Notes: generated from the sequence alone by a model not told the origin. A stretch of 64,000 bases of DNA from Methylohalobius crimeensis 10Ki (GCF_000421465.1 NZ_ATXB01000001.1:1798001-1862000), one strand, 5' to 3'; numbered from the stretch's first letter, positions 1 through 8,742 are shown. A program made the numbers and translations.

Positions 1-1311
1 GATGATGAATTTCTAACCGTTGGCGCCACCATTTTTGTTCAGTGGGAAAGCCAGGGAGTGGAATCCTGTCGCGTTGAGTTTCCGGGCGGGGTCGAGGAAA
101 ACTTACCTTCGTCCGGGGTATTTATTTCTCCAGAACTAAGTGAATCCGGCCCGGGAACGGTAACTGTAAGTTGTGAAAATCCCGCCGGCCAAACCGTCTC
201 GGATTCGGCATCCTTTACAGTTCAGCCGGCCCCACCGGGGCCTAATCCTCTCGTTGATACTTATCTGTCCCCAGACATCGGAATGCTTGGGGAATACAAT
301 CCGATGGAGACGGTTCAAGTATCCTGGGAAGTCGATACCACCCGTACTTCCGTTGATTCATGCGTTGGTGTGATTGACAATCCTCCATTTTCCACGATTT
401 CCCCAATCACGGAAGGTGGAATGGGTCAAGAAGACGAAGAATTCAAAATCGATAGTGTAACTGGGAGTATTGACATAATCACTGACACTAGCAAAGAAAT
501 TGAAATAATTTGTACTAACAACGCGATTAATTTTCGCGTTCCAACGGGTTTTTTTATTAAAATAAAACAATCCGACTTCTCCGCCAACAAACCTTTCTAC
601 GTTCCCGGCGAAACGATCCGGATCGAATGGGTATTACCCGAAGATGAGGTCGTTCTAGAATCTTGTCAAGGCAATTTCGGCACCAAGAAATTCGAGGTTG
701 ATTTCGACCGTTTTATTGAATTCGATTCCTCCGAATCGGTCACCGGTATCGAGCGCTCCGCCTTCGGCCGCCGGGACTTCGTGGCCGAGAAGCCGGTCGT
801 CGCCAGGATTGAATGTGATCGCTTTGATGGCGGAACGGAAACCAAAATTGTTAAAGTCTTCGTGGACGACCCGACGACGCCAGCCGACAATACCGGCGCC
901 TTCACGGATGATAAGGGGACCGATTTTGCTGAACTGGAATCGCCGAATGGCTTTCCCTGGCACGCACCGTTCCCGGAGGACATGGAATTCGATGTCCCGG
1001 TCACTCGCCTGGAAACCGGAAACACGATCGCCATCAGTTCAATCAATGTCGGCGGGACATCTTACTGGGCCCGGTTGGTTCCAGTACCGCATCCGGACGG
1101 GCGCATGGCGTGGAAACTGGGGCAAGCTGGGCTCTCGAAAGGCCTTCCGTTGCCGGGGAATGTGTATGATCCCGCAACGGAAAAGGTCACATTTGACCGG
1201 GTCGATGCCGAGGAAATCGATGGGGTCTATCGGGCGGTGTTGGAACCTTGGAACAATCTGGAGGATCCGGCTATGCACTGGGTATTGAAGGAAGTGCATC
1301 GAGTCGAGTGA
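1..1311 (+). CDS. Partial Ig-like repeat protein of the mobile element
   Basis: The reading frame is open from base 1 and runs to TGA at 1309-1311, so the 5' end lies outside the window; the GTG at 58 is internal. The translation has repeated beta-rich stretches spaced like Ig-like modules, with recurring patterns such as VQWESQGVESC, VQVSWEVDT and IRIEWVLPE, each followed by a cysteine. No membrane segment is visible in this part. I do not recognise a named family. It lies inside the integrated element, so a surface or conjugation-related role is possible but unproven. A hairpin terminator follows directly. Confidence 0.6.
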   Translation, partial: DDEFLTVGATIFVQWESQGVESCRVEFPGGVEENLPSSGVFISPELSESGPGTVTVSCENPAGQTVSDSASFTVQPAPPGPNPLVDTYLSPDIGMLGEYNPMETVQVSWEVDTTRTSVDSCVGVIDNPPFSTISPITEGGMGQEDEEFKIDSVTGSIDIITDTSKEIEIICTNNAINFRVPTGFFIKIKQSDFSANKPFYVPGETIRIEWVLPEDEVVLESCQGNFGTKKFEVDFDRFIEFDSSESVTGIERSAFGRRDFVAEKPVVARIECDRFDGGTETKIVKVFVDDPTTPADNTGAFTDDKGTDFAELESPNGFPWHAPFPEDMEFDVPVTRLETGNTIAISSINVGGTSYWARLVPVPHPDGRMAWKLGQAGLSKGLPLPGNVYDPATEKVTFDRVDAEEIDGVYRAVLEPWNNLEDPAMHWVLKEVHRVE

Positions 1312-1329
1312 TTACCTCGTCCACTTGGA

Positions 1330-1354
1330 GCCGCCTTCGGGCGGCCATTTTTTA
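1330..1354 (+). terminator. Intrinsic terminator after the Ig-like gene
   Basis: GCCGCC-TTCG-GGCGGC forms a 6-bp GC stem closed by a UUCG tetraloop and is followed by a T run. It starts 19 bases after the stop codon and separates this gene from the FlhD-like gene. Confidence 0.85.
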
Positions 1355-1381
1355 AACAAAAAATTGGAGTAATCGCATTCA

Positions 1382-2101
1382 ATGAGCGCTTTTGGAGGCA
1401 TCACAAACATCTACCTGTCAAAGATACCCATCAAGGAGCATCTCTTGAGAAAAATAAATCGGATGAACCTTGAGATCCTGTTTTTGGCCCGCGACCTCGC
1501 GAAAACCAACCCCGACCTCGCATCCAAATTATTTGGATTTCCCGACTTCGTCATGGAAATCGTCACCCAGTTAAATCGAGCCGATATTCGCAAGATGGCG
1601 AAAAGCACCACCCCCATTTTCGCGTTGAAAATTCCTCCCAGGACGTGGAGCCATAATCTCGAGCGACAATCGCTCCGAGGGCTTGCTCAGTCGGAAACGC
1701 CTCCATCATTTCGACAAGACGTCCCGCTTATGGAAGAGACGCCCGAATCTCCCGAACCAAGACTCATGAGGCAATTCAGAAGAATCTGCCTGGAGGTTCT
1801 CCTAATGATACGGGACGAAGTCGACATCGATCCCGAGGGCGTTTCCACCCTGTTCGGTATTTCCAAATCCGAAATGCAGGTCATCGCCAAAATGCGGCGT
1901 GACGACATTCATGAGATGGCGGAGGAAGCCCAACCGGTTTTCGCGCTGATACTTCCTCCCAGGGTTTGGAAGCGAATCATCGAACGTAACACGCTGCTGG
2001 ATCTTGGCATGACCAAGCAGATTTCGGTATTGAGAATTGAGGAAACGGATTTGAAATATTTGAAACAAGCTGTAGAATCGGTCGATGATAATGAACCCTG
2101 A
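1382..2101 (+). CDS. Tandem FlhD-like transcriptional regulator
   Basis: The 239-residue protein contains two copies of an FlhD-like domain, at about residues 22-95 and 128-205. Both carry the same order of features: a helix with NLEILFLARDLA or CLEVLLMIRDEV, an LFG(I/F) turn, then DI(R/H)(K/E)MA followed by P(I/V)FAL-x2-PPR-x-W. FlhD is normally about 115 residues and acts as a dimer with FlhC; SetD/AcaD-type relatives activate transfer genes on integrative elements and IncC plasmids. Here two protomers appear to be fused in one chain. No FlhC/SetC-like gene is visible in the window. A probable role is master activation of element transfer genes, which is inference. GGAG lies about 12 bases before the ATG. 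Confidence 0.7.
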   Translation: MSAFGGITNIYLSKIPIKEHLLRKINRMNLEILFLARDLAKTNPDLASKLFGFPDFVMEIVTQLNRADIRKMAKSTTPIFALKIPPRTWSHNLERQSLRGLAQSETPPSFRQDVPLMEETPESPEPRLMRQFRRICLEVLLMIRDEVDIDPEGVSTLFGISKSEMQVIAKMRRDDIHEMAEEAQPVFALILPPRVWKRIIERNTLLDLGMTKQISVLRIEETDLKYLKQAVESVDDNEP

Positions 2102-2171
2102 TTTCAAAAAAATAATGGAAGAAGAAATGAAAAAATGGAAAGAAGTTTTGAAAGAACTCGCCAAGAAATAG
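2091..2171 (+). CDS. Possible 26-residue lysine-rich peptide
   Basis: An ATG at 2091 overlaps the last 11 bases of the FlhD-like gene and opens a 26-codon frame (starts MNPDFKKIMEEEMKKWKE) ending 10 bases before the next gene. It is a charged amphipathic helix. Position and overlap suggest translational coupling, but a frame this short could be chance. Confidence 0.35.
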   Translation: MNPDFKKIMEEEMKKWKEVLKELAKK

Positions 2172-2181
2172 AGGTGAAAAA

Positions 2182-2607
2182 ATGAAGGCTTTTGGTGGAT
2201 TTGGATTGGGATTAGCTCTTGGTGCTGCTGATGCGATTGCAGATTCGATTGCAGAGAGAGAAGAAGAGAAACTGATCGCTCTTGAAGAGCGACAACGCCG
2301 GCGTCAAATAGAGAAAGAACGGCAGCAACGCCAAGCTGAACGCCAATCTCAGCGCGAGTTAGCAATCGAGCAAAACGATTTAAAAATCAAAAACACTGAA
2401 TTATGGTTTGAAAATTATTTGCTGAAAAACAAGGTTAAAGAACTAGAAGAAAAAGAAAGGCAGCTAAAAGCTGCCACCACAATCCTGGACAATATTATTG
2501 AAGAAATTGGCGAGGAAAAAGTTCTTCAAATAGTAGAAAATGCTAAGCGGAAAATATTATCCCAAACTAGCATTAGCACCACCAGTAGCACCGGGCCGAA
2601 GAACTGA
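2182..2607 (+). CDS. Coiled-coil protein with glycine/alanine N-terminus
   Basis: This 141-residue protein starts at an ATG preceded by GAGGTG. Residues 1-25 are small and hydrophobic (GGFGLGLALGAADAIADSI); residues 26-85 are almost wholly Glu, Arg, Gln and Lys, typical of a long coiled coil; the C-terminus is helical. I do not recognise a family. It follows the FlhD-like gene closely and is probably cotranscribed. Its last 51 bases overlap the 3' end of the convergent gene on the other strand. Base composition is noticeably AT-richer than the chromosomal part of the window. Confidence 0.55.
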   Translation: MKAFGGFGLGLALGAADAIADSIAEREEEKLIALEERQRRRQIEKERQQRQAERQSQRELAIEQNDLKIKNTELWFENYLLKNKVKELEEKERQLKAATTILDNIIEEIGEEKVLQIVENAKRKILSQTSISTTSSTGPKN

Positions 2608-3254
2608 AAACAGCTTAGCCAAGGATTGAGAAATGGCTTCAGCTATTTTTGCTAGACGGCCAGCCGATTCTGAATTCAATTTATTCATTCTTTCTCTGAT
2701 TTGACTTAGCTTCTGTAATGCTTTCTCAGCCTCTTTCTCTGATTTTATTGACAGAATTGAAGATGCTGCATTCATTCCAATCCGAGCCATTTTCTTGTTA
2801 TCTATTTCTTTACCATTTTCAATCTCGGTTGCCACTTTTTCAAGCCCTGAAATCGCTTTCTTTTTTCTTGGGAAAGTTTGAAATCCAGGTATTTTAATGC
2901 TCGGTAAATTTATGTTAATACCAGGAAAACCTCCCAGTTCTTCTTGTTGGTGGTTATCTGTATTTTTGGCGACTTGATCTTGATTACTCGACTGATTATT
3001 ATCTGCTTTGCGCATGGCATGACGCACAATCGTTAAGTGGTCAAGTCCAATTCCGTATTCAGCTGCCTCTTTTGCTAAGTCCTTCAATTTTCGTGGCCAT
3101 TGTTCAGGTGTAGTGTTTATCACATCAACAGTAAACCCGCCAATATCAACATCCAAGGTTTTGAAATTATTTTTTACACCGGCTTGCCAAACTTTAACAT
3201 GCTCTAAAAATCTTTCTTCGCTCACCGGAGTGCGCTTTATTTCTCGATCATTAG

Positions 3255-4709
3255 CTCGACTTTCCCCATTATGCGGCATAGCACATTATCTCGATACAGC
3301 GGGTCAGTAATGGGTTGGGATTTTTTTCCACGTCGGTGGCTGGCGGCGACCTGGAAAAAAGGTGTGCACTCCACAGGTGACGGCGTACCAAGGCCAACGC
3401 ATCGATAAAGGTCGGGTGAGTTTTGCGATACCAGGCAGCGGTACGCACCGGCATCGCCTGGTTGGCGACCAGCCGATCGGCCATGAGGGTGACCAGGGAG
3501 AACAAGCCGAGCAGGATGGGCGTGGTCCGGGCGATCGCCCGCCTTGACCATTGGCGCTGCGTTTCCAGTCCCAAGTGGGCACGGGTTTCTTCGAAGGTGA
3601 CCTCGACCTGCCAACGGCGGATAAACCACTGGACGATCTCTGTCGGCGCGGCCTTCGGATCCGTGCACAACAGCGCTTGGGCCTGGAAGCGCTGGAGCGG
3701 ATCGCGGATCAGCACCCAACGGAGCGGTACGGGCGGTTTGCCCGCGTGGTACCACACCGCCGTGCCCGAGGCGATTTCCACCGGGCGGTCGGATTCGCCA
3801 TACCACCGCGCAACGGTCAAGCGTTGCCAACGGGTCGCCGGGTCGGCGGCCACTTGCGCCAGCGTGGAGAGCCGTTTCCCCTTTTTGCGCGGTCGTCCAG
3901 AGCGGCCCGGTCGCGGCGGCGGGGCCGGTTCGTACAACGCCGCATCCAACCGCAGCCGGGTCACGACACTGAACCGGTCCCCAGTGACGGCCGCCAAAAG
4001 ATCCAAGGCCGCAAAGCTCTGATCGGCGACCACCACGATCGAGCGGGTGGGCAACCAGCGCCGGACCATCCGCAAGAGCTGCCGGGCCCGCTCGGTCAAG
4101 GATCGATGCGCACGCCGATAGCGCCGATAGTAGCGCTCCGAGGGGCATAGCGAGGTCAGAAAAGGAAGCGCCCAAACCCGATGGGCCCAAGGGATCGGCA
4201 CCAACAGCATCAGGCTCAACCAGCGCAGGCCGCTGGCTTTCACAAAATGCCCCCGGCTGGAGCGGACCGGGTCCCGGTAGATCCCCCGAGCACCAATCTT
4301 GCGCCCCCACCGTCGCTCAATCGTGTCATCCAATCCCATCACCAAGGGTCCCTGCCAGGCAAACGCCTGGATTAACAGCCCCAACAACAGGCGACTGCTG
4401 GCCAGCCCAGACCACCGCGCCCGGCTGAGCACCCGATGGTAGTTCTTGAACCGTCGCTCCTCGCCGAGCCCCATCACCCGAAGCACTGCCGCCACCGTGC
4501 GTCGACCAGGCGTGAGGATCGCACCTATCAGTAACACTTGCGCCCGTTGCCATACCCTTTTGCTGAACAGCGGTGCAAACACCTTTATAATCGACAAGAC
4601 GTCGGGAGGTAATCCGCCCATCTGAAGAACCTCTTTTTGGTCGAAGATGATTCTTCATAGGTGGTTATCTCCCGGCCCTTATACAACCCCTCAAATGGGG
4701 AAAGTCGAG
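3255..4709. mobile_element. IS701-like insertion sequence, complete
   Basis: Terminal inverted repeats CTCGACTTTCCCCATT (3255-3270) and its complement (4694-4709) enclose one transposase gene. The element is flanked by ATTAG on both sides (3250-3254 and 4710-4714). TTAG fits the YTAR 4-bp duplication known for the IS701 family, the extra A being possibly chance. Perfect ends and duplication indicate a fairly recent insertion. Confidence 0.9.
3269..4621 (-). CDS. IS701-like DDE transposase
   Basis: The 450-residue protein starts at ATG 4621, with GAGG just upstream, and stops inside the IS end. It has the DDE_5-type layout: VMGLDDTIERRWGRKI near residue 95 (first acidic residues), SIVVVADQSFAALDLL near residue 195 (second Asp), and FIRRWQVEVTFEETRAHLG near residue 335 (the final Glu). 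It catalyses cut-and-paste movement of its own IS. The frame is intact, so the element may be active. Confidence 0.9.
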   Translation of the reverse strand: MGGLPPDVLSIIKVFAPLFSKRVWQRAQVLLIGAILTPGRRTVAAVLRVMGLGEERRFKNYHRVLSRARWSGLASSRLLLGLLIQAFAWQGPLVMGLDDTIERRWGRKIGARGIYRDPVRSSRGHFVKASGLRWLSLMLLVPIPWAHRVWALPFLTSLCPSERYYRRYRRAHRSLTERARQLLRMVRRWLPTRSIVVVADQSFAALDLLAAVTGDRFSVVTRLRLDAALYEPAPPPRPGRSGRPRKKGKRLSTLAQVAADPATRWQRLTVARWYGESDRPVEIASGTAVWYHAGKPPVPLRWVLIRDPLQRFQAQALLCTDPKAAPTEIVQWFIRRWQVEVTFEETRAHLGLETQRQWSRRAIARTTPILLGLFSLVTLMADRLVANQAMPVRTAAWYRKTHPTFIDALALVRRHLWSAHLFSRSPPATDVEKNPNPLLTRCIEIMCYAA

Positions 4710-4780
4710 ATTAGATGCTGTTAGTTTTTCAAAGTTTTTGACCATTCCCACTGAACTTGCATTTGTCATCTCGATCACCT

Positions 4781-4794
4781 CACTTAATTAAGTG
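4781..4794. promoter_or_regulatory. 14-bp perfect palindrome before the accessory gene
   Basis: CACTTAATTAAGTG is a perfect palindrome lying between the relaxase stop codon and the ribosome binding site of the split accessory gene. TATAATATAAT just upstream (on the minus strand, over the relaxase stop) could give a -10 box. It could be an operator or part of a small hairpin; no protein is assigned. Confidence 0.4.
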
Positions 4795-4808
4795 CCTTGA
4801 CTATTATA

Positions 4809-7652
4809 TTATAACCCAATCCTGTTATCAGATTTGATTTTTTTGATTGCCTTCGGAATAGTTTCCGATTCAAGAATTTGCTTTTCTATCTTTTTGTAAA
4901 TCGAATTAACCAACTTTTTGAACTCAAATTTTTCTTTTAAATTCGAATCGCCACTAGATGATTGCAAAGCGGTTTGGCGTTCCGCCCATGTTTTCCATCT
5001 TTGCGATAATTTATCGGAATCATCCGTGTAAATAGTAAGCGAATGCCTCTCTCTGGAAGTCGCAACATAAGCGCTTTGAGCCGTTGCAACCCTATTCCCT
5101 TCGCCAGCAACGATCACATTATCAAAGGTTTGGCCTTGGCTTGAATGAATCGTGGTTGCCCAGCCGTAATCAATCGCGATATGTGAGCCAGCATCTATTT
5201 TTATTTCCTTTTCCTCTCCCGAGATTTTGACAATTGCGGAACCGTCTTCGATTCTATCAACTTTCCCGCCCATTCCATTTTTTATTCCTTTCTCCTTGTC
5301 GTTTTCGCGAAAAACAATCCGATCCCCAGCCGCCAGATTTATCTCGCGCCGACTATAAACCCGGGCTTCCCCCACCTTGGAAACCGGAATCTTTTTCGAT
5401 TTTCCGTCCCCACCGGTCGCTTCGATCTCAAGTAGCCCGGCCGCTGAATCGACCTCCTTGACCTTATATAATATGTCCTCCCGACCTTCCCGGATTTTGA
5501 GTAACATTTCTGGTCGCCATGAATTTAGATTCAACCGCCTGGCCCGCGTCATGTCGAATCGGTCCAATGCGTTGACACTAATCCCGCCTCCATCAATCTC
5601 ACCAGATTCTTTGAGAGCTTCCCGGATCCGGTTGTTGATTTCCTGCCTTACCCGGTTTGTCCCGCTCACAATCAGCGTCCGCTCCCGATCTTCAGGAGCC
5701 CTTGCAAGCCAGTCATCAGCCGCGGCCCGGGCAATTGCGGCCTGCCTTTCCGTGACGGTCACCTTTTCGCCGGGCGCCGGCGAATTGATTTTGACCTCCT
5801 TCATATATGGCCGGGCCCGTTTGACCGCGCCGGCGGCGTCGCCTTTGGCAAATCGTTGAGCGATTTCTCGGAGTCGGGGATCATGCTGGCGCTGAATCTC
5901 GTCTATTTTTGCGTGTTTGATGCTGTTACTTTTTAATAATTGGTCAAATGGCGAACCCGCTTCGACGCTCGAAAGCTGCCGAGGATCACCAATCAGGATC
6001 ACCCGGTCACCACTTTGGTCTACAGCCCGCATCAGCCGTCGCATGTCGCGTGCGCTGACCATGCCGGCTTCATCTAACAAGACAAGCCGCGGCCGCTTTT
6101 GTTTTTGATGTTGGCCCGCTTGCTTGGATCGTGTCAGATATGAAGCAAGCGTCCGGGTGTCATTCGTCCCCACGCCTTTAAGCTCGCTGGTGGCTGAGGA
6201 CGATGGCGCCAAACCAACAACTTCATAACCATCCTGTTGGAACGCTTGCGTCACGCCGGCCAGGGCGGTGCTTTTGCCGGCGCCGGCGGCGCCGACGATG
6301 CCAATGTACCGGTCCGGAATCGTCAGGGCAGCCTGGACCGCCTGACGCTGACCCGCGCTGTATTCATATCCCTGTTCATTTTCACGCTGAGCGATAAATT
6401 CTTCCGCCCCCAATGAATCCGTTAGCGCTAACGCTTTTTCTCTCCCCGTCAGGGCCCGGGCAAGGATTTCGGTTTCGATTTCGATTGCTTGCCAGGTCGT
6501 GTATTGATCGTCGCCGGCATGAATCAGGTCATCATTTCCATCGATCGCCCGCAAAAGATTCTCATAATCCACGCCACCAGGTCCGGCGAATTCGAAGGCT
6601 TCCTTTATCAAATCATCGTGGCTGAAAACGCTGCTGCGCTCGCTCAAATGTTCGACCGCTTGCCTAATCGCCTCCGCCGCCGCCTTTTTGCTGGATATTG
6701 GTTTAGTGGATGATGAAGACCGCCTGACAACAACGCCGGCATCCAAGATACGCTGTTTCCATTCCTGGACCTGGACGCCGCCCGCAAGCTGGCCCTTGCC
6801 GCCCCGGCTTGCCAGGTTTGCCGCCGCGCGCTGATTGGCGGTCGATTCATCTCGGTTAACACCAAATTCTTCCTTCATGCCCTCATCAATCTGCCGGCGC
6901 CGACCACTAAATTGCTCGATTTGTTGGTCTGTGATTGACGCAATTTCAAAACCATTTTCGGTTTGCCGGAGGTCGTAACCTAGCGATCTAAGTCCGCTGG
7001 CAAGCGTTGATTTATAGATGTGATCAGCCAGGTGCATCCTTGCCGCATGCCGACCAAAATCAAGCTCGACCGCGCCCCACTTGCCGTCTGCCCTCTGGGT
7101 CGCATTGATTAGAATAGAATGCGAATGGATTTGTGGATCGACGACACCATCGACCGATCTTGCGTCTTCGTGTCGATAGACCCCGGCGAGCAAGTTGCCG
7201 GTTTTTTCTTGTATGCGACTTCCTTTCCCGCGTCGGGCGACGACAACTTCTTGTTGGATGTAATCCAACCCAGCCCGCACCGCATCATCATGTAGGTTGA
7301 AAATCTCTTGTTTTGCTTCAGGTGATGTATCGGGATGGAAAGCAAGGATCGAAACGGATTTCGGGGCGGAAAAAGTTAAGTCTACCCCCAGCTTCCTGTT
7401 GCGGGTTTTGTCGAGTCCAAAAGGCTTGCCCTCAAGAACCCGCACCAAATCAGACCGATTGACCGAGCCAGAAAGACCCATGCTCTTCGCCGCCGCACCG
7501 CGCCAAAAACTCGGGGCGCCGCCGCCATCGGAGTAGTAGCCGACCTTGTTACCCGCTTTGTTCTTCTTGTGTTCCGCATACTGAGCTACCCGCTGGGCGC
7601 CGCCCTCGGATTTCAGATGCTTAATTGAGATCATTAGTCGAAAACAAATCAT
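4809..7652 (-). CDS. MOBF conjugative relaxase with RecD-like helicase
   Basis: This 947-residue protein matches TrwC/TraI-type relaxases. Candidate nicking tyrosines are Y25 and the GYY at 38-40. The metal-binding histidines are H161 and H176/H178 in DPQIHSHS, with the family signature DLTFSAPKSVS at 91-101. A RecD-like helicase follows, with Walker A GAAGAGKST at 454-462, Walker B LVLLDEAGM and a late motif TTIHSSQGQTFD. It should nick oriT, stay covalently bound to the strand and unwind the DNA. GAAGG lies well placed before ATG 7652; the family usually begins near MISI, so ATG 7634 is an alternative. The gene reads toward the split accessory gene. Confidence 0.92.
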   Translation of the reverse strand: MICFRLMISIKHLKSEGGAQRVAQYAEHKKNKAGNKVGYYSDGGGAPSFWRGAAAKSMGLSGSVNRSDLVRVLEGKPFGLDKTRNRKLGVDLTFSAPKSVSILAFHPDTSPEAKQEIFNLHDDAVRAGLDYIQQEVVVARRGKGSRIQEKTGNLLAGVYRHEDARSVDGVVDPQIHSHSILINATQRADGKWGAVELDFGRHAARMHLADHIYKSTLASGLRSLGYDLRQTENGFEIASITDQQIEQFSGRRRQIDEGMKEEFGVNRDESTANQRAAANLASRGGKGQLAGGVQVQEWKQRILDAGVVVRRSSSSTKPISSKKAAAEAIRQAVEHLSERSSVFSHDDLIKEAFEFAGPGGVDYENLLRAIDGNDDLIHAGDDQYTTWQAIEIETEILARALTGREKALALTDSLGAEEFIAQRENEQGYEYSAGQRQAVQAALTIPDRYIGIVGAAGAGKSTALAGVTQAFQQDGYEVVGLAPSSSATSELKGVGTNDTRTLASYLTRSKQAGQHQKQKRPRLVLLDEAGMVSARDMRRLMRAVDQSGDRVILIGDPRQLSSVEAGSPFDQLLKSNSIKHAKIDEIQRQHDPRLREIAQRFAKGDAAGAVKRARPYMKEVKINSPAPGEKVTVTERQAAIARAAADDWLARAPEDRERTLIVSGTNRVRQEINNRIREALKESGEIDGGGISVNALDRFDMTRARRLNLNSWRPEMLLKIREGREDILYKVKEVDSAAGLLEIEATGGDGKSKKIPVSKVGEARVYSRREINLAAGDRIVFRENDKEKGIKNGMGGKVDRIEDGSAIVKISGEEKEIKIDAGSHIAIDYGWATTIHSSQGQTFDNVIVAGEGNRVATAQSAYVATSRERHSLTIYTDDSDKLSQRWKTWAERQTALQSSSGDSNLKEKFEFKKLVNSIYKKIEKQILESETIPKAIKKIKSDNRIGL

Positions 7653-7745
7653 TGATTTGCCTTCGATTTTGATGAAGTTTGCGTGAAGGTGGGGGCGTAG
7701 TAAACGCGGTCAATTGCGGTTTATTCGTATCCGCCGTCAGTTAAG

Positions 7746-7785
7746 TTGACACCTATCTGGTTATTGGAAATAATGTGACTGTCAC
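7746..7785 (+). promoter_or_regulatory. Sigma-70 promoter with abutting operator palindrome
   Basis: TTGACA (7746-7751), a 17-bp spacer and AATAAT (7769-7774) form a near-consensus promoter for the small gene at 7815. GTGACTGTCAC (7775-7785) begins at the next base, so a protein bound there would cover the start site. The same palindrome recurs at 8027 and 8743. Confidence 0.65.
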
Positions 7786-7814
7786 TTTATTTTAGAGATG
7801 GTGAAGGGGAAAGG

Positions 7815-8030
7815 ATGGGAAGAAAAGCATTGAAGCGAACAGGGCCAATGAGCGCGGCAGAAAGACAAAGTGAACGCCGGATCCGATTAGATGCGACGGT
7901 CATCGAGGTTGAGAGTGAGGAATGGACCGAATCCGTATGCCTCCACGTCCTGACCAGCAAGCGATGGAGGGGTGGCCCGCTAGACAAAGCTGCTTGGAAA
8001 CAACTCGGGAAACTCAGGGGGTTTATGTGA
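7815..8030 (+). CDS. Small conserved-looking basic protein of the element
   Basis: This 71-residue protein starts at ATG 7815 behind AAGGGGAAAGG. The N-terminal PMSAAERQSERRIR segment resembles the start of many small plasmid and phage DNA-binding proteins; the rest (WRGGPLDKAAWKQLGKL) is not recognised. It is transcribed divergently from the relaxase by the promoter at 7746. Its stop codon lies inside the second copy of the operator palindrome. Because the palindrome occurs at its own promoter and near the TA promoter, it may be the autoregulator, which is inference. Confidence 0.5.
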   Translation: MGRKALKRTGPMSAAERQSERRIRLDATVIEVESEEWTESVCLHVLTSKRWRGGPLDKAAWKQLGKLRGFM

Positions 8031-8037
8031 CTGTCAC
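8027..8037. promoter_or_regulatory. GTGACTGTCAC palindrome, copy 2
   Basis: This is identical in sequence to the copies at 7775-7785 and 8743-8753. It spans the stop codon of the small gene and lies just past the 3' end of the convergent antitoxin gene, so it may mark the edge of the TA insertion or act as an auxiliary operator. Confidence 0.45.
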
Positions 8038-8041
8038 TAAA

Positions 8042-8386
8042 TCAAGCAACCCGGGTCACCGTGAAATCAACATGCACGGCATCGTAGGGAAAAATCACTC
8101 GACCGGATTCGGTACGCTCCAGCACACCGGCATTGAGCAAGGCATGCACGTCGCCATGCACGGACTTCACGTCCCGGCCGACCCGTCGTGCAATCTCCCG
8201 AATCGTCATTTCCCCACGTCCGGCCATGGCTTGAATGATTTCCCACCGCTTTACGGTGAGCACCTTCCATAGCAGTTCAACCGACTCGAAGGAAATGAAC
8301 TCACCCTGGCGCTCGCCTCGAAAGGCCGCGGCCGTCTGACGCCTGGTCTCCTCCAACGAGGAAACACCGAATGTTACCGTCCTCAT
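8042..8386 (-). CDS. TumA-type winged-helix antitoxin (HVO_A0114 family)
   Basis: The 114-residue protein contains a winged helix: WKVLTVKRWEIIQAM, then the HTH TIREIARRVGRDVKSVHGDV, then a wing with LERTESGRVIFPYD. This matches the HVO_A0114-type regulators that pair with TumE toxins. It neutralises the toxin and probably represses the operon. I chose ATG 8386 because it overlaps the toxin stop by 4 bp (ATGA) and has GGAGGG at good spacing; a GTG five codons upstream is possible. Confidence 0.8.
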   Translation of the reverse strand: MRTVTFGVSSLEETRRQTAAAFRGERQGEFISFESVELLWKVLTVKRWEIIQAMAGRGEMTIREIARRVGRDVKSVHGDVHALLNAGVLERTESGRVIFPYDAVHVDFTVTRVA

Positions 8387-8670
8387 TTTGATGCCCTCCA
8401 CGCTTCAACATCCGTCCAAAAATCCACCTGCAACGCTTCCAGATCAATGAAGCAATACGGAACCTCTCGATCCTCAATATGTTTATGGTCACCTTTGCCT
8501 GCTTCGTTGTCGTAACGAATCCGGCAAAGTCCTTCCGATACAAGCGCTAAGCGATATTTGAAGTGATGGCAGCTGCCACGTACCGGCTCGGGTACACGCC
8601 AAATCACGATTTCAACAAAGGTCGTCTCCGACAGTAATTGGCGCTTGCGGAATAGTAGTTCGGCCTGCAT
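8383..8670 (-). CDS. TumE-type toxin (DUF6516)
   Basis: The 95-residue protein (starts MQAELLFRKRQLL) has the family layout: EIVIWRVPEPV, then HHFKYRLALVSEGLCRIRYDNE, GDHKH and FIDLEALQVDFWTDVE. TumE proteins are toxins of a type II system found on plasmids and elements, where the pair contributes to maintenance. The start at ATG 8670 is fixed by the promoter, whose -35 box overlaps the more upstream in-frame TTG. The message would begin only one or two bases before the ATG, so translation may be leaderless. Confidence 0.8.
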   Translation of the reverse strand: MQAELLFRKRQLLSETTFVEIVIWRVPEPVRGSCHHFKYRLALVSEGLCRIRYDNEAGKGDHKHIEDREVPYCFIDLEALQVDFWTDVEAWRASK

Positions 8671-8677
8671 GTTGGAG

Positions 8678-8706
8678 TTTATACCAACGGATTGGGTTCC
8701 CGTCAA
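8678..8706 (-). promoter_or_regulatory. Promoter of the TumE/TumA operon
   Basis: On the minus strand TTGACG (8706-8701), a 17-bp spacer and TATAAA (8683-8678) form a strong sigma-70 promoter. The expected start near 8671 falls next to the toxin ATG. Confidence 0.65.
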
Positions 8707-8742
8707 TTTATGGGGTCAATGAGTTACCCCTACCCGGAAAAA

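Larger units (their letters stand above)
2557..4769 (-). pseudogene. Relaxase-linked accessory gene split by an IS
   Basis: The 3' part (2557 to about 3254) encodes NDREIKRTPVSEERFLEH and onward, ending in LRPGATGGANASLG. Removing the IS at 3255-4709 and one target duplication joins it in frame to an upstream start: ATG at 4769, preceded by GAGGTG, reading MTNASSVGMVKNFEKLTASN then DREIKR. The intact protein would be about 255 residues, soluble, with a basic linker and a helical C-terminal half. The family is not recognised. It follows the relaxase gene by 39 bp on the same strand, so a role in mobilization is plausible. A truncated product could still start from codons supplied by the IS end. 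Confidence 0.75.
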
